A stretch of DNA of 64,000 nucleotides from Bacillota bacterium (GCA_013178275.1 JABLWZ010000001.1:124001-188000), one strand, 5' to 3'. Positions 53,403 through 64,000 are shown, counted from the stretch's first letter. The notes: a model not told the origin generated them from the sequence alone. Made by a program: numbers and translations.

Positions 53403-53648
53403 CTATCCGCCGCCGATTATCCGGCTCAGCGCCTTCAGTCCCCGGCTCTTTCTCCGGAGTTCTTTTATCAGTTCGGACCGGTCCTGGCCTTCCATTCGCT
53501 TCAGCCGCTCGGCTTCGGAGTCCAGGTCGGCCGCGAACCTGATCAGCGCCCAAGCCGCGTCGATGCTGCGGTCCGGTCCCGATTCGCTGCGAAGGTAAGC
53601 GATCAGCTTCTCTTCCCTCTCGGTCAGTCTCGGCGGTGACTCCGGCAT
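53403..53648 (-). CDS. Hypothetical 81-residue protein at the end of the clpB operon
   Basis: A charged, helical protein beginning MPESPPRLTEREEKLIAYLR and ending LKALSRIIGGG. It has no membrane segment and no recognised domain. It begins 36 bp after the clpB stop on the same strand and is followed by a hairpin, so it is probably the last gene of the heat-shock operon. No function assigned. Confidence 0.6.
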   Translation of the reverse strand: MPESPPRLTEREEKLIAYLRSESGPDRSIDAAWALIRFAADLDSEAERLKRMEGQDRSELIKELRRKSRGLKALSRIIGGG

Positions 53649-53684
53649 CCTTTATTACCTCTCGGCGGATAGTGTCCTTTTTTC

Positions 53685-56303
53685 TTATTCCGCGGAGACG
53701 GCGGTTTCACCTGCCAGCCGGATGGAAATTCCTCCATCCTCCCCGACCAGCCTTATCTCGCTGCCGGGCGGGATGTCTCCCCGCACCAGCCGGCGGGAGA
53801 GGGCGGTCTCGACCTCCTGCTGGATGACCCGCTTCAGGGGCCGCGCCCCGTAGGCGGGATCGTACCCCTTGTCCGCCAGGTACTCCACCGCCCGATCGTC
53901 CCAGTCAAGCCCGGTGCGGATGGTCTGCCGAAGTCTCGCGGCCAGCTTCTGCAGCAGGATCACGGTTATCTTCTTTATCTGCTCCTTCTCCAGGGCGTGG
54001 AACACTATCGCCTCGTCCACCCGGTTCAGGAACTCGGGCCGGAAGTGCTGCCGCAGCAGTACCATCACCGACTCCTTCATCGCCTCGTAGTCGCCGCCCC
54101 GCTCCTGGTACCCCAGTATCTCGTGGCTGCCGATGTTCGAGGTCATGATCACTATGGTGTTCTTGAAGTTCACGGTCCGGCCCTGTCCGTCGGTCAGCCG
54201 CCCGTCGTCGAGTATCTGCAGCAGGGCGTTGAAGACGTCGTGGTGGGCCTTCTCGATCTCGTCGAACAGCACCACGCAGTAAGGCTTCCTCCTGACCGCC
54301 TCGGTCAACTGACCGCCCTCGTCGTAACCGACGTAGCCGGGTGGGGCCCCGACCAGCCGGGCCACGGTATGCTTCTCCATGTACTCCGACATGTCGATCC
54401 GCACCATACTGCGCTCGTCGTCGAACATCGCCTCCGCCAGCGCCCGCGCCAGCTCGGTCTTGCCCACCCCGGTCGGCCCCAGGAAGATGAAGCTGCCGAT
54501 GGGCCGGTTCGGGTCCTTCAGGCCGCTGCGGGCGCGTATCACCGCGTCGGCCACCGCCTGCACCGCCTCGTCCTGCCCGATCACCCGCTGGTGGAGTATC
54601 TCATCCAGGTGGACCAGCTTCTCCTTCTCGCCTTCCAGCAGCTTGCTGACCGGCACCCCGGTCCAGCGGCTGACCACCCGGGCGATGTCTTCCTCGTCGA
54701 CCTCTTCCTTCAGCAACATCATGTGTTTCTGTTTGCCCGCCAGGGTCTCCTCCTCGGACCTCAGCCTCCGCTCCAGCTCGTTCATCTTCCCGAACTTCAG
54801 CTCGGCGACCTTGTTGAGGTCGTATACCCGCTCGGCCTTCTCTATCTCGTTGCGGACCTCCTCGATGTCCCGCTTGATCTGCCGAACCCGGGCGATGGCC
54901 TGCTTCTCCGCCTGCCACTGGGCCTTCATGGCGTCCGCCTCGCCCCGCAGGTCAGCCAGTTCCTTCTGGATGGACGCCAGCCGCTCCAGGGAGGCCTGGT
55001 CCTTCTCCTTCTTCAGCGCCGCCTCCTCTATCTCCAGCTGCATCACCCGCCGGGTTATCTCGTCAAGTGCTGTCGGCATGCTGTCGATCTCGGTGCGCAG
55101 CTTGGCCGCCGCCTCGTCCATCAGGTCGATGGCCTTGTCGGGGAGGAAGCGGTCTGAGATGTAGCGGTCCGAGAGCATCGCCGCCGCCACCAGCGCCGCG
55201 TCCTGGATCCTCACCCCGTGGTGGACCTCGTAGCGCTCCTTCAGGCCGCGCAGGATGGAGATGGTGTCTTCCACCGAGGGCGGGTTCACCATCACCGGCT
55301 GGAACCTCCGCTCCAGCGCGGCGTCTTTTTCGATGTGCTTGCGGTACTCGTTCAGGGTAGTGGCCCCGATCGCCCGCAGCTCACCCCGGGCCAGCATCGG
55401 CTTCAATAAATTGCTGGCGTCCATGGCCCCTTCGGCCGCCCCCGCTCCTACCACGGTGTGCAGCTCGTCGATGAAGAGCATGATCCGCCCCTCTGACTTC
55501 TGGACCTCCTTCAGGACCGCCTTCAGCCTCTCCTCGAACTCGCCTCTATACTTGGCCCCGGCCACCAGCGAGCCCATGTCGAGGGCTATCACCCGCTTGT
55601 CTTTCAGTCCCTCGGGGACGTCCAGGGCCACGATCCTCCTGGCCAGCCCTTCCACGATGGCGGTCTTGCCGACCCCCGGCTCCCCGATTAGGACCGGGTT
55701 GTTCTTGGTGCGCCGGGAGAGTATCTCCATCACCCGGCGGATCTCCTCGTCCCGGCCGATCACCGGGTCGAGCTTTCCCTCCTGGGCCAGGCGGGTCAGG
55801 TCGCGCCCGTATTTTTCAAGCGCCTCGTAGGTGTCCTCGGGGTTCTCGCTGGTCACCCGCTGCGACCCACGGACATCCTTTAACGCGTTCAAAAGCGAAT
55901 CCCGGGATACCCCCTGCTGGCGGAACAGGCCGCGCAGGTCTTCCTCCCCCTCTTCCATCAGGGCCAGCAGCAGGTGCTCCAGGCTCACGTAGTCGTCCTT
56001 GAGCGACTGGGCCTCCTTCTCGGCCCGCGCCAGGACCCGGGCCAGGCTGGCGCCGAGGTGCAGGCTGCCCTGGTAGCCGTGGACCGCCGGGAGCCGGCCG
56101 ATCATCTCGTCCAGCTGCCTTTTGAACTCGGGCAGCTTAGCCCCGGCCTGTTCCAGGAAGCGCTGGGTCATCCCGCCCTCCAGCTCCAGCATGGCTGAAA
56201 GCAGGTGCCTGCCGGTCACCTCCTGGTTGTACCTCTCGGCGGCCAGGTTCTGCGCGCCGTTAAGCGCCTCCCTCGACTTCTGGGTAAATCTGTTGATGTC
56301 CAA
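53685..56303 (-). CDS. clpB: ClpB disaggregase (AAA+ chaperone)
   Basis: This 872-residue hexameric ATPase rescues aggregated proteins with DnaK. Visible parts in order are the N-terminal double Clp-N domain; AAA1 with GEPGVGKT (Walker A) and [16 protein letters not shown] Walker B; the ClpB-specific coiled-coil middle domain (about residues 405-520, rich in E/K/R); AAA2 with GPTGVGKT and [13 protein letters not shown]; and the C-terminal D2-small domain. No ClpP-binding tripeptide loop is evident. The start codon appears to be TTG (56303), 6 bp after cbpM. It is in the same operon as dnaK, which is less common in Firmicutes. Confidence 0.95.
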   Translation of the reverse strand: MDINRFTQKSREALNGAQNLAAERYNQEVTGRHLLSAMLELEGGMTQRFLEQAGAKLPEFKRQLDEMIGRLPAVHGYQGSLHLGASLARVLARAEKEAQSLKDDYVSLEHLLLALMEEGEEDLRGLFRQQGVSRDSLLNALKDVRGSQRVTSENPEDTYEALEKYGRDLTRLAQEGKLDPVIGRDEEIRRVMEILSRRTKNNPVLIGEPGVGKTAIVEGLARRIVALDVPEGLKDKRVIALDMGSLVAGAKYRGEFEERLKAVLKEVQKSEGRIMLFIDELHTVVGAGAAEGAMDASNLLKPMLARGELRAIGATTLNEYRKHIEKDAALERRFQPVMVNPPSVEDTISILRGLKERYEVHHGVRIQDAALVAAAMLSDRYISDRFLPDKAIDLMDEAAAKLRTEIDSMPTALDEITRRVMQLEIEEAALKKEKDQASLERLASIQKELADLRGEADAMKAQWQAEKQAIARVRQIKRDIEEVRNEIEKAERVYDLNKVAELKFGKMNELERRLRSEEETLAGKQKHMMLLKEEVDEEDIARVVSRWTGVPVSKLLEGEKEKLVHLDEILHQRVIGQDEAVQAVADAVIRARSGLKDPNRPIGSFIFLGPTGVGKTELARALAEAMFDDERSMVRIDMSEYMEKHTVARLVGAPPGYVGYDEGGQLTEAVRRKPYCVVLFDEIEKAHHDVFNALLQILDDGRLTDGQGRTVNFKNTIVIMTSNIGSHEILGYQERGGDYEAMKESVMVLLRQHFRPEFLNRVDEAIVFHALEKEQIKKITVILLQKLAARLRQTIRTGLDWDDRAVEYLADKGYDPAYGARPLKRVIQQEVETALSRRLVRGDIPPGSEIRLVGEDGGISIRLAGETAVSAE

Positions 56304-56309
56304 AACTTC

Positions 56310-56588
56310 TCACCTACCCCTCTTCAAACTCTCTACCTCGGCCTGGAGCTGATCGATCCGATCCAGCAGGTCCAGTATCACGGCCGCGCCCGGCAGGTTT
56401 ACCCCCAGGCCGCGCCGCAGCCGCATGGTCTTGTAGACGCGCTGCAGGTGGCTGCGCTCTATGAACCCCTCCCGGATCTCGATGATACCCATCTGCTGGA
56501 GGACCTCCAGCATCTCGGGGTGAAAATCCAGGCTGTCCACCGCCAGCCTTCCTTCTTCTCCGTCGCGGTAATAGAATATCAGACTCAT
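56310..56588 (-). CDS. cbpM: CbpM/HspR-like chaperone modulator (MerR_2 family)
   Basis: This 92-residue protein resembles CbpM and the C-terminal part of HspR. The N-terminal half has a LDFHPEMLEVLQQMGIIE segment (MerR-like), and the second half reads RVYKTMRLRRGLGVNLPGAA followed by a leucine-rich coiled coil. CbpM binds the J-domain of CbpA and restrains it; HspR is a DNA-binding repressor that uses the same fold. Its place right after the DnaJ/CbpA gene (3-bp gap) and before clpB fits either. The short N-terminus without a clear recognition helix favours CbpM. Confidence 0.78.
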   Translation of the reverse strand: MSLIFYYRDGEEGRLAVDSLDFHPEMLEVLQQMGIIEIREGFIERSHLQRVYKTMRLRRGLGVNLPGAAVILDLLDRIDQLQAEVESLKRGR

Positions 56589-56591
56589 AAC

Positions 56592-57626
56592 CTACTCCTG
56601 TTTCGTTCTCAAGTCCCGCAGGTGCTGATACGCCTTCTTTTCCTTCTCGCTTACGCTGTCCGGGGTATCTATCACTAGCTTGACGTACTGGTCGCCTCTC
56701 CCGCCGCCCTTCAGCGGCAGGCCCTTGCCTCTCAGACGCAGCTTGGTCCCGGCGTGGCTGCCGGAAGGCACCGACACGCTGACCGACCCGTCCAGGGTGG
56801 GCACCGTCACCTTGTCCCCCAGCACCGCCTGGTCGGGGAACACCACCATCTCCGTCTCCAGGTCGCTTCCTTTTACATTAAAAATCGGGTGAGGCAGGAT
56901 GTGCACCTTCAGATAGAGGTCGCCCCGCTCCCCTCCCGCCAGGCCTTCTCCACCACGGCCCTTGAGGCGGATGCGGTTTCCCTCGTGCACCCCGGGAGGT
57001 ATCTTGACCTCCAGGGTCTTGACATCGGAAAGGGTTCCGGTGCCGCCGCATCTCGTACAAAAACCCCTTCCCTGAGTCCCGGAACCCCGGCAATCGGGGC
57101 AAACCGCCTCTCCCGAAATCTGAACCGTTCTCGTTATCCCGTGGTAGGCGTCCTCCAGGCTGAGTTCGATCTCGCTCTCCGCGTCGTGTCCCCGCACCGG
57201 TCCGCGGCTGAAGCCGCCGGCGCGTCCGAACCCGTCACCCCGGCGGAACCCCTCCGCCCCGGAAAAACGCTGTCCCCCGAAGAGGGTCTCGAAGAAGTCG
57301 CTGAAGCCGCCCGGGAACTCGTCTCCGAAGTCGGCCGAGGTGTAATAGCGGACCCCATCCATGTCCGGGGGCGGCTCGAAGTCCTGCCCCATCCTCCAGT
57401 TGCTCCCCAGCCGGTCGTACTTGGAGCGCTTCTCGGGGTCGCTCAGGACCTCGTAGGCCTCGTTTATCTTCTTGAACTTCTCTTCTGCTTCCGCTTTTTT
57501 CTTGTCGGTATGCAGGTCGGGATGCCACTTGCGGGCGAGCTTGCGATAAGCCGCCTTGATGTCGCTCTCCGAGGCATCCCGTTTCACACCCAGTATTTCA
57601 TAGTAGTCCTGATAGGTTACCGCCAT
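56592..57626 (-). CDS. DnaJ/CbpA-type co-chaperone with a half zinc finger
   Basis: The 344-residue J-protein stimulates DnaK ATPase. It has a J-domain with the HPD tripeptide ([17 protein letters not shown]), a Gly/Phe-rich region (about 85-135) and only two CxxCxGxG repeats (CPDCRGSG and CTRCGGTG) instead of the four of DnaJ. The C-terminal peptide-binding domains end in [18 protein letters not shown]. With two repeats it could bind one zinc ion. It is therefore intermediate between DnaJ (four repeats) and CbpA (none), which fits the CbpM-like gene next to it. It starts 3 bp after grpE. Confidence 0.9.
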   Translation of the reverse strand: MAVTYQDYYEILGVKRDASESDIKAAYRKLARKWHPDLHTDKKKAEAEEKFKKINEAYEVLSDPEKRSKYDRLGSNWRMGQDFEPPPDMDGVRYYTSADFGDEFPGGFSDFFETLFGGQRFSGAEGFRRGDGFGRAGGFSRGPVRGHDAESEIELSLEDAYHGITRTVQISGEAVCPDCRGSGTQGRGFCTRCGGTGTLSDVKTLEVKIPPGVHEGNRIRLKGRGGEGLAGGERGDLYLKVHILPHPIFNVKGSDLETEMVVFPDQAVLGDKVTVPTLDGSVSVSVPSGSHAGTKLRLRGKGLPLKGGGRGDQYVKLVIDTPDSVSEKEKKAYQHLRDLRTKQE

Positions 57627-57629
57627 GGA

Positions 57630-58103
57630 CTAAAGCCCCCGTTTCGCCACCCGCACCCTCGCCGGCTGCAGGATCTCGTCTCCCATCTTGAATCCCCGGG
57701 TCAGCTCCTCCGCCACGTACCCCTCGGGGTACTCGAAGGTCTCCACGTAGCCCAGGCCCTCCTGCTCCTCGGGGTTGAACGGCTGGCCCAGGCTGGCGTA
57801 CGGAACCACCCCGTTTTTCGCCAGCAGGTCGATGAACTGCCGGTAGATCAGCCGTAGTCCCTGGGCCACCGAATCGTCCCGGACCAGCTTCAGCGACGGC
57901 TCGAGCTGGTTGTGGAGGCCGAGCAGGTCGAGCAGTATCGCCCGCTTGGCCTCGCTGTTTCTCCTCTCGGCGTCCCGCTCCACCCGCTTGCGGTAGTTGT
58001 CGAAGTCGGCCAGGGTCCGCAGGTGCCGGTTCTTCTCCTCTTCCAGTTCCTTCTTCAGGGTATCTATATCCAGGTCCTTGATCTCGGAATGGTTCATCTC
58101 CAT
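57630..58103 (-). CDS. grpE: GrpE nucleotide-exchange factor
   Basis: This 157-residue dimeric protein releases ADP from DnaK. A long N-terminal coiled coil (LDIDTLKKELEEEKNRHLRT, LADFDNYRKRVERDAERR) is followed by a four-helix and beta-wing region with the family pattern LAKNGVVPYASLGQPFNPEE. The ATG at 58103 is preferred because TAAGGAG overlapping the dnaK stop lies 7 bp upstream. An ATG at 58127 overlaps dnaK and would add eight residues. Confidence 0.93.
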   Translation of the reverse strand: MEMNHSEIKDLDIDTLKKELEEEKNRHLRTLADFDNYRKRVERDAERRNSEAKRAILLDLLGLHNQLEPSLKLVRDDSVAQGLRLIYRQFIDLLAKNGVVPYASLGQPFNPEEQEGLGYVETFEYPEGYVAEELTRGFKMGDEILQPARVRVAKRGL

Positions 58104-58113
58104 GTCCGACTCC

Positions 58114-59997
<1,884 letters not shown>

Positions 59998-60117
59998 TTA
60001 AAACCTACCTCCCTTTTACCTTCGCTGTCGATATAAGATCGAGCGTCATCAACACCATGATTCTCACAACGTTTTAGTACTAGTATGATTGCTGAATCGG
60101 GTTTTTTACTCGCTTAA

Positions 60118-60162
60118 ATCGTAGCACCTTGGTCAGGGAAAGTCAATATCAGTCAAGGTCAA
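60118..60162 (-). promoter_or_regulatory. Promoter of the heat-shock operon with GTCAA direct repeats
   Basis: On the minus strand TTGACT (60141-60146), 17 bp and TACGAT (60118-60123) form the promoter. Around and upstream of the -35 lie four (A/G)GTCA(A/G) hexamers on the plus strand, at 60131, 60141, 60151 and 60157, mostly 10 bp apart. This resembles CtsR-type direct heptad repeats. No CIRCE (TTAGCACTC..GAGTGCTAA) is present. Confidence 0.68.
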
Positions 60163-60537
60163 TTTTATAATTAATCTAAAAATATTTCATTCCGCCATTA
60201 CAGGTTATTCAATCGAAAAGAAAAAGCACCGCCGGTCGGGTCAGGTGCTGCCAGTCTGCCGTCCCCTTGACATTGCGTCAAGTTATTTGGGAAAGGTCCC
60301 GCCCCGGCTCAATATATGCATAATTTATATAACGAATTACTAAGTTTACACTTTTAAACACAAAACGCGGTTTGGCAAAAAACCGGTCTTCGAAGAGGGT
60401 ATCAGCCTTAGTGCAAATCAGCTTTGTTCACTCCACCGCATCCTTTAAAAGGTAAGATTGGAGCGTAAAACAGGCCCTTTTTATGCATTTTTCGCGGACT
60501 AAAGGCGAACTTTTTAAACCGGCTCCCGGGTTCTGTT
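60163..60537. other. Gene-free region upstream of the heat-shock operon
   Basis: Nothing coding is seen. It contains AGCACC...GGTGCT (about 60225-60250) and a CTTGAC/GTCAAG hairpin (about 60270-60286). A GTTATTCAATCGA at 60189 equals 13 nt of the prophage operator at 562, probably by chance. Confidence 0.4.
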
Positions 60538-60909
60538 TCAGCTTTCATATTTCTCAGGTTTGAATATGGTCAACAGCTTGATCAGCAGGCGATCGGAGTA
60601 TTGGCGGTAGGAGCCGCACTGCACCCCCCGGTAGAATACCGGCCTTTCAACACCGTCAACCGCGCGCCGGATAGCCTCTTTATACAGAAGATCGAATACG
60701 GCAGTACCCAGCATCTCAAACGCCTCCCGGTATCTTCGGTCTTTCTTTAACCAGTTATAATGGGCAGTCCGGCTTACACCAGCCAGCCTGGCGGCCCGGG
60801 CGACGTTTCCACTCCTGATGTAAGCGGTCAGAAACGCGGTCTGCGCGTTCAAACTTTTTCCCCGGGTCGGGCTGGCCGGGGTGCTTCGCCCAATAATATA
60901 GGTGTGCAT
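60538..60909 (-). CDS. Phage terminase small-subunit-like HTH protein (orphan)
   Basis: From the ATG at 60909 (GGGGGAGAACC upstream; the frame opens at 61011) the product is 123 residues. It has an HTH in SGNVARAARLAGVSRTAHYN (about residues 33-52), then RRYREAFE and a C-terminal FYRGVQCGSYRQYSDRLLIK..FKPEKY motif. These are hallmarks of phBC6A51-type terminase small subunits, which bind phage DNA ends. No large subunit or other phage gene is adjacent, so it is an orphan or a domesticated DNA-binding protein. Confidence 0.72.
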   Translation of the reverse strand: MHTYIIGRSTPASPTRGKSLNAQTAFLTAYIRSGNVARAARLAGVSRTAHYNWLKKDRRYREAFEMLGTAVFDLLYKEAIRRAVDGVERPVFYRGVQCGSYRQYSDRLLIKLLTIFKPEKYES

Positions 60910-61194
60910 GGTTCTCCCCCCAAAAACAAAAATGGCCGCCCAAAGATGGACCACCTTAATTATTATTATTATACCATAAAAGCAGCCTCTACTCCCGCCA
61001 ATTGTCCGCAAATTGTCCGCAAAGTTTATTTAGGCCGGCAGCATCGCAAATAAGACTGCATTCATTCTTTAAGCTATGGTTGCTTTTTTCAGTGGTTTCA
61101 AACCGCCCCCTCGACAGTTTAATCTGCAATCGGCTCATGCTGAAACTGTACCATATTACTTGAGTGAAAATGTAGCATGTGGCGCTGGGGGGTA

Positions 61195-61329
61195 GAAAAG
61201 TTGACAGCGAGAACCGTCCCCGGTGTCACCCGGTGTCAACCCACTCAGCCAAGGAAGCAGGAAAACCGACCATAAGCCTCTCATCGCTGCCAGGGTAAAA
61301 AGTTGACAGTCAGAACCGTCCCCGCTGTC
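61195..61329 (+). repeat. Two REP-like 33-nt repeats
   Basis: 61195-61227 and 61297-61329 share AAAAGTTGACAG..AGAACCGTCCCCG.TGTC with four differences, 102 bp apart. The AGTTGACA and GAACCGTCCCC cores recur in REP-type sequences of Firmicutes associated with Y1 transposases; none is encoded here. Between 60910 and 61194 I see nothing supported. Confidence 0.5.
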
Positions 61330-61514
61330 TTGATAATTCAGTATCTGGATAACCCTTCTGACACCCAAGTAATAGCAGACACAATGGTGAACTTGGCTTA
61401 CATGTGGGACCAAACTGTAAACCTCGCTTCCAGCGGCATGGCTCGCACTATCATACAGCCGCTGAGCATTAAGACCCCGCGACAATCATCCCACTTCATG
61501 GTGGAACTAAGCGA

Positions 61515-61655
61515 CCGCGGAGTCCAGAATCGGGCGAGCGGACATGGATGTCTGCGAGCCTTTCGCCCCGCAAAGCGATTGAATAGTATTTCAATCGCTT
61601 TACGGTTAGCACAGGAGGTGCGTTCCGAAAGGGTACCCGATTCTGGACGGAGCTA
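61515..61655 (+). ncRNA. Structured RNA candidate closed by a 12-bp stem
   Basis: TCCAGAATCGGG (61523-61534) pairs perfectly with CCCGATTCTGGA (61636-61647). Inside are a GCGGACA/TGTCTGC hairpin with a TGGA loop, a perfect 12-bp hairpin (61572-61583 with 61590-61601) and a short GCAC/GTGC hairpin, giving a multi-branched fold. GGGCGAGC-stem-GCGAG also occurs in the candidate at 27260-27345. It matches no RNA class I recognise. The following 61656-62006 has a weak tandem similarity (TTTGAAATGT...GCCGCTG(G/A)CGTCAGG at ~61791 and ~61952) and no gene I can support. Confidence 0.5.
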
Positions 61656-62006
61656 GTTTTAAGCAATGTTTTAAGATGCTGTTCTTAATAAATAAACCTT
61701 AAGGGTTTATATAAACGTCATTTATAATAAGTTACGGGATAGTACCGAAGTATTAGATTTTGCGGGGGATTAATGCGAAGAAAAGAGCTGTTTGAAATGT
61801 TGGGTGGGCCGCTGGCGTCAGGGATTAGACGCCGGAATCGTCCCCGCGCTTCATATTTGAGGCTAAGAGTCAGAGTGACATGGCAAGGGGTACGTGGTAA
61901 TTACTTCACCCCGTCTGCCCCCGGCGAGATCAATGCGAAGGCAATCGCCGGTTTGAAATGTGACATGCGCCGCTGACGTCAGGCGGTAGACCCGTCTGTA
62001 ATGTTC

Positions 62007-63035
62007 CTACCCCGCCAGGACCTCCTTAATCGCCTGGCTGACCTGGCTCACGTGCTCGCTCCTGACCCAGTAGTGGGTGACCAGCCTGAGTATCCCGTTG
62101 TCCGGGGAGTTGATCAGTATCCCCCGCTTCCGCAGGCCGTCCGCGAAAGCCTCCGGATCGACGCCGGTCCCGGACAGGTCGGCGAAGACCATGTTGATAT
62201 GTATCTGTTCCAGGTTCACTTTGACCCCGGGCAGCTTCGCGATCTCCCGCCCCAGGGCCAGCGCGTTTTCGCGGTCTTCACCCACCCTGAGCCGCATCTT
62301 CTCCAGGGCTATCAGACCGGCGGCCGCCAGTATCCCGGCCTGCCGCATTCCACCGCCCATTATCTTGCGGCCCCGGCGGGCGAGGTCGACGAACCCCCGG
62401 GTCCCCGCCAGCATCGAGCCGACCGGGGCGCAGAGGCCCTTGGAGAGGCAGAACATCACCGAGTCGCACCGGCCGGCTATCTCCCTGGCGTCTACCTTCA
62501 GGTAGTCGGCCGCGTTGAACAGGCGCGCGCCGTCCAGGTGCACCGGCAGGCCGTTCTCCCGGGCCAGCCGGTAGATGTCCGACATGTACTCCAGGGAGCC
62601 CACGATGCCGTTGGAGTGGGCGTTCTCCATGCAGATCAGAGCGGTGTCGGGGTGGTGGACGTCCGGGGTCCTGATCCGAGACTTCACCGCGGCGGGTATC
62701 AGCTGGCCGCTGGGATTGACCGTGGTGCGCAGGTTCACCCCCGCCAGCACGGCGGCCGCCCCGGCCTCGTGGGCCACGATATGGCAGGTCTCGTCCAGGA
62801 TCACTTCGTCGCCCCGCTTGCAGTGGGTCATCAGGGCCAGTTGGTTGCCGAAGGTGCCGCTGGGGACGAACAGGGCCGCCTCTTTTCCCACCAGCTGGGC
62901 CGCGTACTCCTCCAGCCGGTTGACCGTGGGGTCGTCGCCGTAAACGTCGTCCCCCACCTCGGCCCGGGCCATGGCCTCCCGCATCTCCTCGGTGGGATGG
63001 GTAACCGTGTCGCTCCTGAGGTCGATAAGATTCAT
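62007..63035 (-). CDS. ltaE: Low-specificity L-threonine aldolase
   Basis: This 342-residue fold-type I PLP enzyme cleaves threonine/allo-threonine to glycine and acetaldehyde. Typical elements are LIDLRSDTVTHPTEEMREAM, GDDVYGDDPTVNRLE, ETCHIVAHEAGA, ENAHSNGI, HLDGARLFNAA and FCLSKGLCAPVGS carrying the PLP lysine. The ATG at 63035 has GGGGAAAGAG just upstream. It follows the aminotransferase gene by 26 bp on the same strand, suggesting an amino-acid operon. Confidence 0.93.
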   Translation of the reverse strand: MNLIDLRSDTVTHPTEEMREAMARAEVGDDVYGDDPTVNRLEEYAAQLVGKEAALFVPSGTFGNQLALMTHCKRGDEVILDETCHIVAHEAGAAAVLAGVNLRTTVNPSGQLIPAAVKSRIRTPDVHHPDTALICMENAHSNGIVGSLEYMSDIYRLARENGLPVHLDGARLFNAADYLKVDAREIAGRCDSVMFCLSKGLCAPVGSMLAGTRGFVDLARRGRKIMGGGMRQAGILAAAGLIALEKMRLRVGEDRENALALGREIAKLPGVKVNLEQIHINMVFADLSGTGVDPEAFADGLRKRGILINSPDNGILRLVTHYWVRSEHVSQVSQAIKEVLAG

Positions 63036-63061
63036 TCTCTTTCCCCTCTCCCCAAACCCGT

Positions 63062-64000
63062 CTATTTTTGCTCCAGGTACTCCCGGAACTTCTCCAGTCC
63101 CGGGCCCAGGTTCCTGCGGCCGAAGCCGATCCGGAAGTTCGACCGTCCGCTGTCGTACACCGTGCCCGGCAGCAGCAGCACCCCTTTCTTCTCCAGCAGG
63201 TCGCGGGAAAAGTCCTCGGCGCTGACCCCGCCCTTCAAGCTGGGGAAGGCGATCGGTCCGGCGACCGGCGCGCGCCAGTCGAAGACGTGCGGGTAGTCGC
63301 TGAAAAAATTATGTAAGATTCCCAGGTTGCCCCTGATGATCTCCAGGTTGCGGTCCAGTATCCGCTCCCGGTGCCTCAGTGCCAGCTGAGCCAGGAACTC
63401 GCTGGGTCCGCTGTTGCAGATGGTGGTGTAGTCCTTGAATGCCGCCAGCTTCCGCATCAGGGAGTGGTCCCTGGTCGCTATCCAGCCGATCCGCAGGCCG
63501 GCCAGTCCGAACGACTTGGACATCACCCCCAGGGAGACCGCCTTTTCATAGCAGTCGGCCGCCGCGGGCAGCCGGTCCTCGGGGCTGTACTCCAGGAAAC
63601 GGTAGACCTCGTCCGAGAACAGGTAAAGCTTGTTGGCGCGGGCGGTTTCGATCACCTGCTGCCAGCTCTCGCGGCTCATCAGGTAGCCGGTGGGGTTGTG
63701 CGGGCAGTTGATGACGATGGCCCGGGTGTTGGGCCGGATGTTCTTGTTCAGGAACTCCAGGTCCAGCTCCCAGCCGTCCTCCTCCCGGGCCTTCCACTTG
63801 CTGACCTCGCAGCCCAGGGCCTTGGCTACCGCGTGGAGTGACTGGTAGCAGGGGTAGTGCACTATGACGTGGTCGCCCGGCTCCAGCACGACGTTCATAA
63901 AGCTGAAGATGGCCTCCTCCGCCCCGGTGTGCACCAGGACATCCTCCACCCCTATTTTCCTGTACAGCCCCGCTATGGCCGCCCGCAGGCCCGGGCCACC
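63062..64000 (-). CDS. Class I/II aminotransferase (partial, runs off the right edge)
   Basis: At least 312 residues are visible and the N-terminus lies outside the window. The fold-type I PLP core is clear: VLVHTGAEEAIFSFMNVVLE, HYPCYQSLHAVAKALG, NCPHNPTGYLMS, SDEVYRFLEY, and SKSFGLAGLRIGW with the PLP lysine; the substrate-carboxylate arginine appears in SNFRIGFGRR. The closest pattern is the aspartate/aromatic aminotransferase-like group I. It is cotranscribed with threonine aldolase, so a role in amino-acid turnover is likely. Substrate not assigned. Confidence 0.88.
   Translation of the reverse strand, partial: GGPGLRAAIAGLYRKIGVEDVLVHTGAEEAIFSFMNVVLEPGDHVIVHYPCYQSLHAVAKALGCEVSKWKAREEDGWELDLEFLNKNIRPNTRAIVINCPHNPTGYLMSRESWQQVIETARANKLYLFSDEVYRFLEYSPEDRLPAAADCYEKAVSLGVMSKSFGLAGLRIGWIATRDHSLMRKLAAFKDYTTICNSGPSEFLAQLALRHRERILDRNLEIIRGNLGILHNFFSDYPHVFDWRAPVAGPIAFPSLKGGVSAEDFSRDLLEKKGVLLLPGTVYDSGRSNFRIGFGRRNLGPGLEKFREYLEQK

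Noticed and set aside
60189..60201. Second prophage operator (GTTATTCAATCGA identical to 562-574)
   Set aside because: Only 13 nt match and the second palindrome arm is missing; no HTH gene responds to it nearby. Probably chance.
61130..61175. IS21-like terminal repeats (CTGTACCATATTAC..TGAAAATGTAGCAT)
   Set aside because: Similar to IS21-type ends in style, but there are no istA/istB genes and no second end.
61773..61976. 67-codon open frame in the repeat-rich region
   Set aside because: It runs through a tandem sequence similarity, is arginine-rich and has no recognisable domain.

Overview
The window looks like a chromosomal segment of a GC-rich, anaerobic, monoderm-lineage Firmicute, most like the Peptococcaceae / Desulfotomaculum-Pelotomaculum-Syntrophomonas group. 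The evidence is an SLH-anchored giant surface protein, Firmicute-type sigma-A promoters and GGAGG ribosome sites, sigma-54 control of acyl-CoA genes, an oxygen-sensitive 4-hydroxybutyryl-CoA dehydratase, and CoA-transferases of the fermentative/syntrophic type. The lineage is an inference. No rRNA or tRNA gene was recognised.

Layout. (1) 1-1872: right-hand edge of a Mu-like transposable prophage, with a MuA-type DNA-binding domain running off the left edge, a small HTH regulator, a divergent repressor with face-to-face promoters and an operator, and 81-bp subterminal repeats. (2) 2209-12483: one gene for a ~3,400-residue secreted protein (leucine-rich repeats, 30 Ig-like repeats, three SLH domains). 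(3) 12941-26831: a catabolic block in three or four transcription units. Three are preceded by -24/-12 (sigma-54) promoters and hairpin terminators separate them. The genes are an acyl-CoA dehydrogenase, two CoA-transferases, an SDR, a 3-hydroxyacyl-CoA dehydrogenase, a FadN-type fused hydratase/dehydrogenase, a thiolase, a degenerate AMP-binding protein and a 4-hydroxybutyryl-CoA dehydratase. Together they could take 4-hydroxybutyrate (or butyrate/crotonate) through crotonyl-CoA to acetyl-CoA, with CoA moved between acids by the transferases. (4) 26889-27532: a gene-free stretch with repeats and a structured RNA candidate. (5) 27543-32809 (minus): six-gene operon of mixed housekeeping and membrane proteins. 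(6) 33018-38477: EF-G paralogue, two Fe-S proteins, a metallo-beta-lactamase-fold protein and a small membrane protein. (7) 38521-42644 (minus): drug-efflux operon with two membrane-fusion proteins, an EmrB pump and a TetR regulator with a visible operator. (8) 42652-50048: repeats, a second MBL-fold protein, a HAD/DedA/MFS operon, and a diaminopimelate-decarboxylase-like gene and an EamA transporter, each preceded by the same ~180-nt element. (9) 50294-53296: an acidic secreted repeat protein, a phage-type nucleotide hydrolase and a lipoprotein sugar dehydrogenase. (10) 53403-60162 (minus): heat-shock operon dnaK-grpE-dnaJ-cbpM-clpB with a repeat-studded promoter. (11) 60538-64000: orphan terminase-small-subunit-like gene, a repeat/RNA-rich gene-free kilobase, threonine aldolase and an aminotransferase that runs off the right edge.

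The points most worth a second look are: the shared sigma-54 architecture of the CoA block; the P-loop-less, C-terminally cut AMP-binding protein translationally coupled to the dehydratase; the ~180-nt elements ahead of the decarboxylase and EamA genes; the structured RNA candidates at 27260 and 61515; and an inverted pair of MITE-like repeats 30 kb apart that bracket the CoA block.
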